42,700 nucleotides of DNA, taken from the NCBI RefSeq assembly GCF_900473935.1, contig NZ_UCNN01000028.1, positions 1 through 42,700 on the forward strand, read 5' to 3'. The notes beneath the pieces are model-generated. The model was not told the DNA's origin and did not search any database. It saw nothing but the letters and a program-made list of their open reading frames with translations. A program made the translations under genes and the position numbers. Source of the stretch: Synechococcus sp. UW105 (GTDB lineage Bacteria; Cyanobacteriota; Cyanobacteriia; PCC-6307; Cyanobiaceae). Shown here piece by piece: positions 19,082 through 28,005 of the stretch (the stretch's first letter is position 1; each line of letters starts with the position of its first letter).

Positions 19082-20572
19082 TTAGTTGGCGGTGGTTGTG
19101 GCGTTGCTCACAATCCAATTCACCAGCGTCCGCACCCCGTAACCAGTTGCACCGGCTGGGTCAAAGCCACGTCCCTTGTCGCTCCAGACTGTGCCCGCGA
19201 TGTCGAGATGGGCCCAGGGGAGGCCTGCATCGACGAACTCCTTTAAGAACAGCGCAGCGGTGATCGAGCCTCCGGGGCGTGGCCCTGTGTTCTTGAGATC
19301 CGCCAGCAGCGATTTGAGCCCTTCGCGATAACTGCTCTGTAGGGGCATCCGCCAGAGGCCTTCTCCAGCCTGTTCGGCAGCGTTGCAGAGGTCTGTTGCC
19401 AGCTGGTCGTCAGGGCTCCATAAACCCGCGATTTCCTCGCCGAGCGCGATCACACAGGCACCGGTGAGAGTGGCGAGATCGACGATTGCGTCTGGTTTGA
19501 GTTTGCTGGCGTAGACGAGGGCATCAGCCAGGGTTAAGCGCCCTTCCGCGTCGGTGTTGTTGATCTCGATTGTGGTGCCGTTGGAGGCGGTGACAATGTC
19601 TCCGGGGTGAACGGCGGATCCATTCACCATGTTTTCGCAGGAGGCCACAATCATGTGCACCTCCACGCCCTTGGGCTTCAGCTCGGCAATGCTGCGCATG
19701 GCCCCCAACACGGCGGCGCTGCCTCCCATGTCGTACTTCATCATGTGGATCTGGGCAGCACCCACCTTGAGGTTGTAGCCGCCTGAATCGAAGGTGAGCC
19801 CCTTGCCTACCAGGACCAGCCGCCGCTGGATTGGCCCTTCTCCGCGGTAGGTGAGATGGATGAACTTGGGGGCGAGGTCCGAGCCCTGGCTGACGGCCAG
19901 ATACGCACCCATGTTGAGAGCTTCGCAGTCACTGCGCTCCAGCACCTGGAGTTCAAGACCATGCTCTTGGGCCATGGTTGATGCAGTGGCCGCCATCACT
20001 TCTGGCGTCAGCTTGTTGGGTGGGGCGGCCACGAGCTCCCTGGCGAGTTCCACGCCAGCGCAGACGGGTGCCACGGTGGCTAATGCCGAGTTGGTCTCGG
20101 CCGGCAGTGCGCCAAGCAGCTCCACACGTTCGGGCAGTTCTTGGGATTCCTGTTCACTGCGGAAGCGCTGATCTTTGAACGAGGCAAGGCGTACGGCCTC
20201 TGCCACGGCGGTGGCACCCGCGACTCCAAGCTCACCCCAGGGCAGGATCATGCCAAGGCTGTCCCCATTGCCAAGGCTTGCCTTGGTGGCACTAGCGGCT
20301 GCAAGGCGCAGAACAGGCAGGCTCACGCCATCAGCGGCTCCTACCCCCACGATCACAAGGCTTGAGAGGCCTGAGGTGAGCAGCTGAAGGCTGGCGACCT
20401 CACCGGTCTTACCCCTGAATTTGCGTTGCTCCAGCCAGGGGGTGATCTTCCGTTCAAAGCGGGTTTCTAGCTGGGCCACGACACCCTGGGGATCGCCTTC
20501 CAACACGCCCACGGCCAACACGCTTCCTGTCCACGTCTGCAACGTTGCTGGCGAATGGGAAAACTTCATCAC
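19082..20572 (-). CDS. pepA: Leucyl aminopeptidase (M17 family)
   Basis: A cytosolic two-metal aminopeptidase that also binds DNA in some bacteria. The catalytic C-terminal domain shows VLVGKGLTFDSGGYNLK, MKYDMGGSAAVLGAM, and the signature NTDAEGRLTLADALVYA with metal-binding Asp and Glu. The N-terminal domain is the usual variable alpha/beta domain. At 496 residues it is normal for the family. Two adjacent ATGs (20572, 20569) can serve as start. It is followed by the small membrane protein gene. Confidence 0.95.
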   Translation of the reverse strand: MMKFSHSPATLQTWTGSVLAVGVLEGDPQGVVAQLETRFERKITPWLEQRKFRGKTGEVASLQLLTSGLSSLVIVGVGAADGVSLPVLRLAAASATKASLGNGDSLGMILPWGELGVAGATAVAEAVRLASFKDQRFRSEQESQELPERVELLGALPAETNSALATVAPVCAGVELARELVAAPPNKLTPEVMAATASTMAQEHGLELQVLERSDCEALNMGAYLAVSQGSDLAPKFIHLTYRGEGPIQRRLVLVGKGLTFDSGGYNLKVGAAQIHMMKYDMGGSAAVLGAMRSIAELKPKGVEVHMIVASCENMVNGSAVHPGDIVTASNGTTIEINNTDAEGRLTLADALVYASKLKPDAIVDLATLTGACVIALGEEIAGLWSPDDQLATDLCNAAEQAGEGLWRMPLQSSYREGLKSLLADLKNTGPRPGGSITAALFLKEFVDAGLPWAHLDIAGTVWSDKGRGFDPAGATGYGVRTLVNWIVSNATTTAN

Positions 20573-20614
20573 ATCGGATTGTCTTGGCCCTGATGCTACG
20601 GAGCGAACAACGCA

Positions 20615-20646
20615 TCAGTCGGCATTCAAGTCAGTCGGCATTGAAG
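20615..20646. repeat. 16-bp tandem duplication at the end of the GIY-YIG gene
   Basis: TCAGTCGGCATTCAAG (20615-20630) is followed directly by TCAGTCGGCATTGAAG (20631-20646), with one mismatch. The second copy contains the last codons and stop of the GIY-YIG gene (stop at 20631); the first lies just past the stop. Confidence 0.85.
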
Positions 20647-21266
20647 GGCGTAGCCCAACGTTCGCGGGTCTCCTTGTTGAAGGGTGGCAGCCACGTCTGG
20701 ATCAGTTGCTGTTCCAGTCTTCGCCTGGCCATGGTGGCCTTGGGGACATCCCCCCAGAAGCGAATACTGGGGCTGGAGCTGAGGCCGGCGTTGCTGAGAG
20801 CTTCGCCATAGGCGGACAGGTAGGCCTTGCAGTCGTGTTCGCCTTTCCATCGACGGTCAGCGGCGATGGTCTCCCCCACATAAAGCAGGATCGGCGTCGA
20901 TAGGTGAGCGGGTCGGTCCATCACTAAATAGATCGCCGCCCCCTGATGGGGGCTATTGGGCCAGCGCCAGAAGCTCAGGGGCAAGGGCCGCAAAACCAGG
21001 GGCTTCAAGCGCCTGAGCGGGTCATCAGAGGCGCTGTGTTCGCGGCTGGTCTTGTGCGAAAGCCCTACAAGCCTCGCTTGCTCGGCTCTGGCTTGACCGG
21101 GTTCAAATAGGGGGGCCTGATGTCGATGGATTCGCGTCTGCCAGTCGCGCAGAACCACGGCACTGATGATCAGTTGATCTGGGAGCTGCGCCTTACGGCC
21201 GTGTCCATCATTCGTCGGATCAGCGGCGTCGCTTCCGCTAAAGAGATCACCTTGGCGTGCGGACAT
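20631..21266 (-). CDS. GIY-YIG nuclease-like protein
   Basis: A 211-residue protein whose C-terminal half resembles a GIY-YIG nuclease domain: AAIYLVMDR (GIY position), ILLYVGET (YIG position), a following basic stretch (DRRWKGEHDCKAYLSAY), and a late RRLEQQLIQTWLPPFNKE that supplies the family Glu and Asn. The N-terminal half (DLFSGSDAADPTNDGHG onward) is unassigned. It starts 2 bp after the stop of the HhH protein, so the two are read together. A role in DNA repair or recombination is inference from the domain and partner. The start ATG at 21266 has no strong competitor. Confidence 0.75.
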   Translation of the reverse strand: MSARQGDLFSGSDAADPTNDGHGRKAQLPDQLIISAVVLRDWQTRIHRHQAPLFEPGQARAEQARLVGLSHKTSREHSASDDPLRRLKPLVLRPLPLSFWRWPNSPHQGAAIYLVMDRPAHLSTPILLYVGETIAADRRWKGEHDCKAYLSAYGEALSNAGLSSSPSIRFWGDVPKATMARRRLEQQLIQTWLPPFNKETRERWATPFNAD

Positions 21267-21268
21267 GC

Positions 21269-21859
21269 TTAGTGCCGTGGAGGCAAGCTTGGACCCGGGC
21301 GGCGGTCGCCAAACCGTACTTTGCCTAGCAGTTGTTCAACGGTTTCTGGGGGAAGGCAAAGCCGCTCTTGTAGATCGGCCAGGTTGTGAAAAGGCCGGCG
21401 AATGCGTTCCTTCAGTAACAGGGTGAGGCGTTGTTCAGGCCAATCGAGGCTTTGTTCGAGTTCCTGGGCGGAGGCAGCATTCAGATCGAGGTTGGTGGTC
21501 TCTGGGAGGGGTGGTGCATCGCCATACCAGTGAAAAATCAGATGGGGTCGCCACTCTTCAGCCTTATGGGCGGGCAGGTCGAGCAACTGAAAGAGATCGT
21601 CGGCTTGGCTGAACTGAACGCCGCCCCGCTGGAGCCGTAGCAAGAGATCGATCATCTCCTCACTGCATCCAGGTAGCTGCCGCCAATGCTCCGCGGTGGC
21701 TCGATTCACATCAATCACCCAGCTCGGAACCGATGGCGTCACCGGTGCCGGGCTGGGGCTCGCCCCCTGATTCGGAGGGTCGGGTGGTAACTCTCCGACT
21801 GCCTGGAGGACTTTCCGGGCCAGTGGATCCAACCAGTGACCGCGGGCCATCACGCTCAT
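21269..21859 (-). CDS. Double helix-hairpin-helix (ComEA-like) protein
   Basis: A 196-residue protein with two HhH-type repeats: VIDVNRATAEHWRQLPGC (about 48-65) leading to VQFSQADDLFQLLDL, and LDLNAASAQELEQSLDWP (about 122-139) leading to FHNLADLQERLCLPP. This is the ComEA/PulJ-type DVNxA..LxxLPG pattern that usually binds DNA backbone non-specifically. The N-terminus is proline-rich with no signal peptide, so this is probably a cytoplasmic protein, unlike competence ComEA. It lies 2 bp upstream of the GIY-YIG gene. An ATG at 21850 is an alternative start. Confidence 0.7.
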   Translation of the reverse strand: MSVMARGHWLDPLARKVLQAVGELPPDPPNQGASPSPAPVTPSVPSWVIDVNRATAEHWRQLPGCSEEMIDLLLRLQRGGVQFSQADDLFQLLDLPAHKAEEWRPHLIFHWYGDAPPLPETTNLDLNAASAQELEQSLDWPEQRLTLLLKERIRRPFHNLADLQERLCLPPETVEQLLGKVRFGDRRPGPSLPPRH

Positions 21860-21897
21860 GTGGGTGGGCTGACATTAACGACTGCAGCCGGCAGGCG

Positions 21898-22212
21898 TCA
21901 CTGTTTGAGCTCTTGGACCAGCTGCTCGCAGCCGCCGCGCTGCTGGATATAAGTCAGCATCAAGGTGTTGAAGTCTTCGTTGCGCTGCACTGCATTGCTG
22001 CGGGTGGCTGTGATCCCTTGCTGGGTGAGAAAGGCTTTGGCGATCGCCATGGCTTGCTCGGCGGGGAGGGTCTCGGTTTCGATTAGGCAGATGGCATTGG
22101 CTTGGGCCACGGTGACCAGCACCGTGCTGGGATCGGGATCGCCCTGGGCTGTGCTGGGGCCGCTGCTGATCACGATCAGGGAAGCGAGCATCACTGGGAG
22201 CCTGCTCTGCAT
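21898..22212 (-). CDS. Small secreted protein, unknown function
   Basis: From the ATG at 22212 the protein has 104 residues and begins with a signal peptide (LPVMLASLIVISSGPSTAQ). The mature part contains two cysteines (AICLIETETLP and RGGCEQLVQEL) that could form a disulfide. The frame is open to 22233, but the earlier ATG weakens the signal peptide. I see no known domain. It is upstream of the HhH gene by 38 bp on the same strand. Confidence 0.6.
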   Translation of the reverse strand: MQSRLPVMLASLIVISSGPSTAQGDPDPSTVLVTVAQANAICLIETETLPAEQAMAIAKAFLTQQGITATRSNAVQRNEDFNTLMLTYIQQRGGCEQLVQELKQ

Positions 22213-22266
22213 CACCCTTGCGAAAGCCACCATTGATTGCCGAACCCCCGCGTAGGCGCCACTCTC

Positions 22267-23031
22267 TCAGTTGGTCCAGGCAGGAGGACTGCTGGGTAGA
22301 TCAACCAGGCCTGTCTGGAATGCCATCACGACGGCCTGGGTGCGATCGTTCACATCCAACTTGCGCAGCACGCTGCTCACATGGCTTTTCACGGTGTCGA
22401 TTGAGACCGTGAGCGCGTCAGCAATGTCTTGATTGGTCATTCCCTTGCAGAGGCCATGGAGCACGTCTTCCTCACGCAGGCTGAGGGGCGCCAGCCCGGT
22501 TGCGGTGGCCTGTTCTGTGGCGGAGCCTGGGGGGGCTCCGCTGGCGCTCCGTCGTAGTCGGCCATGACTGAGGACGCCTGCTGCCACACGGTCGATGTAT
22601 TGGTTGTCGCTTTCCATGGCGTTGAGTGCTGCGTGCACTGAACCATTGCCGGTGAGTTCGGCGGCGCAGATACCGTCGCAGCCGCTGTCAATGGCATCAA
22701 GGATCGTGCGGACGAGAGGTCGTTGCACCAGCAGCAGGGTCTTGATCGCGGGGTGCTCATGACGCGCTTGACGCAGAAGGCTGACACCTGAACCCTGTTC
22801 CAGGCCGTCGGTGCAGATGAGAAGGTCTGGATGGTGCTGGCGGACGTGAAGCAGCAGTTCAGTTTCAGTGGTGGCTGCTCCCACCAAGGGAGACACCCCC
22901 TCCATCCATCCCACTAGAGACGCCAGCAAGACGCGATCTCGACTGCCGATCAGGGTGCGGCTTCTGCGCAGCAGACCATGGCCTTGACGACGACGTTCCT
23001 GCAGCAGTGGGATTTGGCTGGTGAAGTCCAC
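22267..23031 (-). CDS. LuxR/NarL-type regulator with a degenerate receiver domain
   Basis: A 254-residue protein. The C-terminal about 65 residues are a clear LuxR helix-turn-helix (LSLREEDVLHGLCKGMTNQDIADALTVSIDTVKSHVSSVLRKL). The N-terminal part has the size and strand pattern of a receiver (HPDLLICTDGLEQGSG, AIKTLLLVQRPLV, DSGCDGICAAEL), but the acidic pair, the phospho-acceptor Asp (replaced by Thr in alignment with the Asp one residue later), the switch Thr and the Lys are not where they should be. No kinase gene is adjacent. It is probably a phosphorylation-independent DNA-binding regulator; the targets are unknown. It is divergent from the DUF1825 gene. Confidence 0.82.
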   Translation of the reverse strand: MDFTSQIPLLQERRRQGHGLLRRSRTLIGSRDRVLLASLVGWMEGVSPLVGAATTETELLLHVRQHHPDLLICTDGLEQGSGVSLLRQARHEHPAIKTLLLVQRPLVRTILDAIDSGCDGICAAELTGNGSVHAALNAMESDNQYIDRVAAGVLSHGRLRRSASGAPPGSATEQATATGLAPLSLREEDVLHGLCKGMTNQDIADALTVSIDTVKSHVSSVLRKLDVNDRTQAVVMAFQTGLVDLPSSPPAWTN

Positions 23032-23147
23032 GGCACCGCAAGCAATTGAACGGCCCCCTGCATCTTGGCTGCGATGGGAGGGCGTGGATCCGCACTGTTA
23101 AGGATCGGTCGAATTGGTCAGAATTTGTTCAAGCCGCATGAGCACCG

Positions 23148-23474
23148 ATGGCTTTCTTTGAGTCTGAAATCGTCCAGGAGGAAGCCAAGCGCTTGTTCAG
23201 CGACTATCAGCAGCTGATGCAGCTCGGGTCCGACTACGGCAAGTTCGATCGTGAGGGCAAAAAGAAGTTCATCCACACCATGGAGGAGCTCATGAGTCGT
23301 TACCGCGTGTTCATGAAGCGCTTCGAACTGTCGGAAGATTTCCAGGCCAAGCTCACTGTTGAGCAATTACGCACTCAGCTGGGCCAGTTCGGGATCACGC
23401 CTGAACAGATGTTTGAGCAGATGAATCAGACGCTGGAGCGCATGAAGAGCCAGCTGGATCAAACGCCTTCCTGA
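23148..23474 (+). CDS. DUF1825 family protein
   Basis: A 108-residue helical protein matching the cyanobacterial DUF1825 family: [24 protein letters not shown] start, [23 protein letters not shown] centre, [20 protein letters not shown] end. It is soluble, mostly helical, likely a small oligomer, and function is unknown. It lies 58 bp before tyrS on the same strand. Confidence 0.85.
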   Translation: MAFFESEIVQEEAKRLFSDYQQLMQLGSDYGKFDREGKKKFIHTMEELMSRYRVFMKRFELSEDFQAKLTVEQLRTQLGQFGITPEQMFEQMNQTLERMKSQLDQTPS

Positions 23475-23532
23475 ACCAAGACTGACGGCGGCCCCCGTAC
23501 GATCCGCACTGCACGTCGCTGATCCGGCCCCT

Positions 23533-24780
23533 ATGTCGTCTTCGCCGCATTCCCTGCCGAGCTGGCTGGTCCGCGGCATGGCGGATCTGTTCCCTGCAGG
23601 CGACCCTGCTGATGCCGATCAGGCTTTAGCCGCCAGGTTGGCGGATGCTGAGCAGCACAATCGGCCGTTGCGCATCAAGTTGGGCATCGATCCCACAGGT
23701 AGCGACATTCATCTCGGCCACAGCATCCTGTTCCGCAAGTTGAGGGCCTTCCAGGATGCTGGTCATACGGCAGTTCTGATCATCGGCGATTTCACGGCGC
23801 GGATCGGAGATCCCACCGGCAAAAGCACCACTCGAGTTCAGCTCACCAAGGAGCAGGTGGAAGCGAACGCCACCACCTATCTCAAGCAGCTTGGTCAGGG
23901 GCAGCCCAAGGACAGTGCACTCTTGGATTTTGAAACCCCTGGACGGTTGGAAGTCCGTCGGAACAGTGAATGGCTGGAGGAGCTGGACCTCCCTCAGGTG
24001 ATTGCTCTTCTGGGTACGGCCACCGTGGGTCAGATGTTGGCGAAAGACGACTTCTCGAAGCGCTATGGCAGCGGGTCACCGATTGCGCTGCATGAGTTCC
24101 TCTATCCGTTGTTGCAGGGTTACGACTCAGTGGCGGTTGATGCCGATGTGGAGCTGGGAGGAACCGATCAGAAATTCAATGTGGCGATGGGGCGTGATCT
24201 GCAGCGCCATTTCGATCAGCGCACTCAGTTCGGAATGTTGCTTCCGATTCTCGTCGGCCTTGATGGGGTGCAGAAGATGAGCAAGAGCCTCGCCAACACC
24301 GTCGGTCTTGAAGAAGACCCGCTCTCGATGTATTCCAAGCTTGAGAAGGTTGGCGATGCCGCCATCAACGACTACGTGACCTTGTTGACGGACCTGGATC
24401 TGGAGACGTTGCCGGAGAATCCGCGCGAGAAGCAAAAGGTGATGGCTCTGGCCGTGACTGCCAGTCGCTATGGCCAAGCGGTTGCCCTGAAGGCTCAGGC
24501 GGATGCAGCCACTCTGGTGGGTGGCGGCGGCGATGCCGGTGCTGATGTCCCTGAGGCGTCGTTGGCGGAGGTGAATTTCCCCGCTAAAGCATTTTATTTG
24601 CTGAGTGCTGTGGGCATTTGTGCCAGTAGCAGCGAGGCCCGACGCCAGATCAAAGGCGGTGCCGCGCGCCTGGAGGGCGAGAAGCTCACTGACCCCAATC
24701 AAGAATTCGCTTCTGCCGCTGAGCTGGAAGGAAAGGTGTTGCAGCTCGGCAAGAAAACGTTCCGGCGTTTGGTTGGGTAA
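23533..24780 (+). CDS. tyrS: Tyrosyl-tRNA synthetase
   Basis: A class I aminoacyl-tRNA synthetase, 415 residues. The HIGH motif is HLGHS in [17 protein letters not shown], the KMSKS motif is KMSKS in [12 protein letters not shown], and the tyrosine pocket segment [18 protein letters not shown] is conserved. The C-terminal S4-like RNA-binding domain ([21 protein letters not shown]) is present. Normal length; no frame breaks. Confidence 0.97.
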   Translation: MSSSPHSLPSWLVRGMADLFPAGDPADADQALAARLADAEQHNRPLRIKLGIDPTGSDIHLGHSILFRKLRAFQDAGHTAVLIIGDFTARIGDPTGKSTTRVQLTKEQVEANATTYLKQLGQGQPKDSALLDFETPGRLEVRRNSEWLEELDLPQVIALLGTATVGQMLAKDDFSKRYGSGSPIALHEFLYPLLQGYDSVAVDADVELGGTDQKFNVAMGRDLQRHFDQRTQFGMLLPILVGLDGVQKMSKSLANTVGLEEDPLSMYSKLEKVGDAAINDYVTLLTDLDLETLPENPREKQKVMALAVTASRYGQAVALKAQADAATLVGGGGDAGADVPEASLAEVNFPAKAFYLLSAVGICASSSEARRQIKGGAARLEGEKLTDPNQEFASAAELEGKVLQLGKKTFRRLVG

Positions 24781-24894
24781 CGAGGCTTAAGTTGGAAACA
24801 CAATGCTTTTGTGATTCGTGAATGCCTAGTGCGCCAAGTTCACGGCTGAAGCCACTCTCTTCTCAGCCATCGAAGGGAATAGGTGGATTCCTTC

Positions 24895-25116
24895 TCACGA
24901 AAGTATTGATTGCCCTTGATCCGGTTTAATTCTCTGTTCTGCAAGGTTGCGAGCCTTGCGAATGTTCGCTGTGACGATGGCTGCGCCGAGGCCAAAGCGA
25001 CTCTCGCTTGACAGGGTGGCTGCCTGTTCTTCGCTCTGATCTCGTCTCAGACTCACCACCGGTTCGAACACTTTATCCTCGAATGATGGGGTGACTGATT
25101 GAACATTTCCCGGCAC
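24895..25116 (-). pseudogene. Decayed aldehyde dehydrogenase C-terminal fragment
   Basis: The 563-bp gap between tyrS and pyrF holds no intact gene, but a 73-codon minus-strand frame reads like part of the aldehyde dehydrogenase superfamily. SFEDKVFEPVVSLRR followed by ESRFGLGAAIVTANIRKARN parallels the family pattern D-E-x-F-G-P-V ... FGLGAAVWT-x-D. The Gly of FGPV is Glu here. The upstream part, including the catalytic Cys and Glu, is missing, and the stop comes early. Succinate-semialdehyde or betaine-aldehyde type cannot be told apart. It is called a remnant by inference; no other homologous piece is obvious in the rest of the gap. Confidence 0.5.
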
Positions 25117-25343
25117 AGTTGCCGGATACCAAGACCCTTTGTTCTTGGGTCTTGCGGCCCATGGTTAATGCTGGCTTTGGCCTGTGAGTGATGGGATCGC
25201 GAGTCGATCGATGTTCCATCTGTTCACCTGTTGGAGTGAGGGTTGCTGCAGAGTCCTGGAGCGGTCGAGGTTCTGTCGCATTCTCTGGGGCACTTGCGAT
25301 CAACGAAGGCAGGGCACTAGTGGTCTGACGGGAACCCTTCAGG

Positions 25344-26099
25344 ATGGGGAGAGATCGCTGCGTTGCCTTGGCCCCGTTGCTCTCCGCTGATCCTGCCGAT
25401 CGGATCATTGTTGCCCTTGATGGCATGAGCCTCGAGCAGGCCACCGCCTTGAGTCGGCAGGTGAAAGGGCTGCGCTGGGTGAAGGTAGGTCTGGAGCTGT
25501 TTGTACAGGCGGGGCCGGAGGTGGTGACACAGTTGTGCGACCAGGGGCTGCGGGTGTTCTTGGATCTGAAGTTCCACGACATCCCGGCAACGATGGCCGG
25601 TGCCTGTCGACGCGCCTCCGCGCTTGGAGCGGAGTTGATCACTGTGCATGCCTGCGCTGGCAGTGTGGCCTTGCAAGCCGCGCAGGATGCGGTGTCAGAG
25701 GGTGCTGAAAGTGCCGGTCGGCGAAAGCCAACGCTGCTTGCAGTGACGGTGCTCACCAGTTGGGAGGAGTGGCGAATGCAACGAGAACTCGCTCTGACCC
25801 AGTGCATGGATGAGCGAGTGTCGTCCTTGGCTCAGCTCGCAGAGGCAGCCGGTATCGGCGGTTGTGTGTGCTCCCCTCTGGAGGTGGCCAGCTTGCGTGC
25901 CGCGCACGCTGAGCCATTTGCGTTGGTCACGCCTGGGATCCGTCCAGCGGGCAGCGTCTCCGGTGATCAGGCCCGGGTGATGGGGCCTGCCGAGGCAATG
26001 GCTGCGGGATCCTCCCAGCTGGTGATTGGCCGGCCAATCACCAAGGCGGCCGATCCCAACGCAGCATTCGCGCATTGCTGCCAGGAACTGGCGGCCTGA
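25344..26099 (+). CDS. pyrF: Orotidine 5'-phosphate decarboxylase
   Basis: The last step of UMP synthesis. The 251-residue protein shows [15 protein letters not shown], the catalytic [14 protein letters not shown] (Asp-x-Lys-x-x-D signature), VTVLTSW and the phosphate-binding [12 protein letters not shown] near the C-terminus. This is the group I, monofunctional form. The ATG at 25344 has no strong Shine-Dalgarno; the leader [12 protein letters not shown] may be partly untranslated. It converges on plsY; the 213 bp between (26100-26312) contain no gene I can support. Confidence 0.96.
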   Translation: MGRDRCVALAPLLSADPADRIIVALDGMSLEQATALSRQVKGLRWVKVGLELFVQAGPEVVTQLCDQGLRVFLDLKFHDIPATMAGACRRASALGAELITVHACAGSVALQAAQDAVSEGAESAGRRKPTLLAVTVLTSWEEWRMQRELALTQCMDERVSSLAQLAEAAGIGGCVCSPLEVASLRAAHAEPFALVTPGIRPAGSVSGDQARVMGPAEAMAAGSSQLVIGRPITKAADPNAAFAHCCQELAA

Positions 26100-26312
26100 G
26101 CCTTCCCTCGGCAGCCGAGCCGTTAGCCAGTGGTGTTCGCTGCCGATCCGTGACCTGGTCAAACTCTCTGGAGCTTGCGAGATCTCAGGATCAATCACGG
26201 GGTTGTCACGCGCATTGGTGAGGACGGCAATCCCAAGATCTTGGCTGTCAACCGCGTGGACCGGCGGTATCGCTGCTGCGGTTTGCGCGCAGCAGGCCCT
26301 CTTCTCGAGGCG

Positions 26313-26912
26313 TCAGTCTTTCTGGCCCAGGCGTGGCTCGGTGCCAGCCATGATTCGCTGCAGGTTGCTGCGGTGACGCCAGATCACCAGGGCCATCGCC
26401 AGAAGTGCCACCGTTAGATCAGCGTTGCTGCCATCACCGGCTGCCATCAGTAGCGGCAGACTGATGGCTCCGACCACACTGGAGAGCGACACCATCCTGG
26501 AAAGCGACAAGGTCGCAAGGAAGACCCCGAAACAGGCCAGGCCCACTGGCCAGGCCAGTCCAAGGAACATCCCGAAGCCTGTGGCCACTGCTTTGCCACC
26601 TTTGAAGCCAAGCCACACCGGCCAGATATGACCTGTTAGTGCCGTCAGCCCCGCCATCACCTCCACCCAGTCGCCAAACGTATGGCCTTGGGTGATCGCG
26701 CTGGCCAGAACCACAGCGGCGGCGCCTTTGCCCACATCAATCACAAACACCACCAGGGCAGGACCTTTACCGACCTGGCGAAGCACATTGGTGGCACCCG
26801 TGGAGCCGGAGCCGAGTTCACGTAGGTCCAGACCCTTGCACCAGCGTCCGGCCAGATAGCCGCTGGGAATCGAGCCAAGCAGGTAGCCCAGAAGCAGGGA
26901 GAGGAGGGCCAT
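26313..26912 (-). CDS. plsY: Glycerol-3-phosphate acyltransferase PlsY
   Basis: Acylates glycerol-3-phosphate with acyl-phosphate, the first step of membrane phospholipid synthesis. A 199-residue polytopic membrane protein carrying all three signature loops: YLLGSIPSGYLAGR, LRELGSGSTGATNVLR and GHIWPVWLGFKGGKAVATGFG. The start overlaps the last base of the DUF3086 gene stop. The order MFS transporter, MlaE permease, DUF3119, DUF3086, plsY suggests an envelope-lipid operon. Confidence 0.95.
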   Translation of the reverse strand: MALLSLLLGYLLGSIPSGYLAGRWCKGLDLRELGSGSTGATNVLRQVGKGPALVVFVIDVGKGAAAVVLASAITQGHTFGDWVEVMAGLTALTGHIWPVWLGFKGGKAVATGFGMFLGLAWPVGLACFGVFLATLSLSRMVSLSSVVGAISLPLLMAAGDGSNADLTVALLAMALVIWRHRSNLQRIMAGTEPRLGQKD

Positions 26913-27997
26913 CAGAGCAGGTCGTCGTCGATGAGTAATTCCTCTGGCTGGGCAGCGAAGGCCAGCCAGAGGGGGAACTGAAGCACAGGGATGTCCACAG
27001 CGCGTTCTGCGGCATCGATCAGGATCAGGGGCACCTCACCGCGTTCTTCCAGGCGATCGGCCCGTTCCACCAGGGCATCAGCGCGATCGAACAGCACGAT
27101 GCCACTGTTAGGACCGAAGTCCTCGCGGCCGAGCCCGAGGCAATCCTGCAGACCACGTCGCCAGTCCCCGAGTCGTTCTGGCTGTCCAGCCAGGACCAGG
27201 GTCTGAAACTGATCGCCATAGAGCTCACCGATGATCGCGATCAGACCGGAGGCCAAAAGAACATTGCGGGGACGACTGCCTCTGCTGGCTTGGGCACCTC
27301 GACCTCCCTGGTTGAAGAACCAGTCTTCGAGTAGGGCCACATCGCTGCTATCGAGGCTGCGCCGAAGTTTCCAGGGACCTGCGTAGAAGTCAGGCTGCTC
27401 AAGGAAGCCCTGCAGGCTTGCACGGATCAGCTCTTCATCGGGTTTGAACGTGTCGGCAATGGCTGGGGTTGGAACGTTCTCAACAGATGGTTCATTGCTG
27501 TTGCTGTTCTGATGATCGAGAGGGGACGGCTGTACCACCATCGGTTGCACGACCAGCTCCAGACTTTCCACCGATTGGGCCAAGTCCTGAAGGGCACCGC
27601 CCAGATACTCCTGGAACCCTTTCACCCGTCGTGCGATTGCATCCGACTGTCCAGCGAAGGACTGGCGCAGGTCTTGCTCTAACTGCTGCTTGCGTTGGCT
27701 TAATTCCTGGATCTCTTTCTGGAGCGTGTCGCGTCGCTCGACGAGCTCTGCGGTGGCGAGCGTCTGCCAACTAGGGGATTCGGGTCCTGGAACCGTCTGA
27801 CTCGACCCTCCCGAGGCAGGGGATGCTGGATTGGAACCGGCGTCTTTGTTGCTCTCGGATCGAGCAGATTCAGCGGCAGTGCTTTCATCGGCGGTGTTTT
27901 CCGCTGCAGTGCTCTCAGCTGCAGCTGTTTCGGAGGTGTTGCCCGGCGCGGCGTCGTTGCTGTCGCCGATGCCCTTGCTCTGGAGTTCGTCAGCCAT
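26912..27997 (-). CDS. DUF3086 family protein with low-complexity N-terminus
   Basis: A 361-residue protein of the cyanobacterial DUF3086 family (recognition of the C-terminal DFYAGPWKLRRSLDSSD, RNVLLASGLIAIIGELYGDQ and LLIDDDLL pattern). Residues about 20-75 are low complexity Ala/Glu/Ser/Thr with imperfect repeats of AAESTAAENTADES. A coiled coil follows (about 85-115, ELVERRDTLQKEIQELSQRK). It has no signal peptide or membrane segment. Function is unknown. It begins 8 bp after the DUF3119 stop and overlaps plsY by one base, which ties it to that unit. Confidence 0.8.
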   Translation of the reverse strand: MADELQSKGIGDSNDAAPGNTSETAAAESTAAENTADESTAAESARSESNKDAGSNPASPASGGSSQTVPGPESPSWQTLATAELVERRDTLQKEIQELSQRKQQLEQDLRQSFAGQSDAIARRVKGFQEYLGGALQDLAQSVESLELVVQPMVVQPSPLDHQNSNSNEPSVENVPTPAIADTFKPDEELIRASLQGFLEQPDFYAGPWKLRRSLDSSDVALLEDWFFNQGGRGAQASRGSRPRNVLLASGLIAIIGELYGDQFQTLVLAGQPERLGDWRRGLQDCLGLGREDFGPNSGIVLFDRADALVERADRLEERGEVPLILIDAAERAVDIPVLQFPLWLAFAAQPEELLIDDDLL

Positions 27998-28005
27998 GGA
28001 ACGGT

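Noticed and set aside
26100-26312. Plus-strand coding-like stretch (INHGVVTRIGEDGNPKILAV) between pyrF and plsY
   Set aside because: No start codon context, Cys/Arg-rich continuation, and it runs into plsY on the opposite strand; probably chance.
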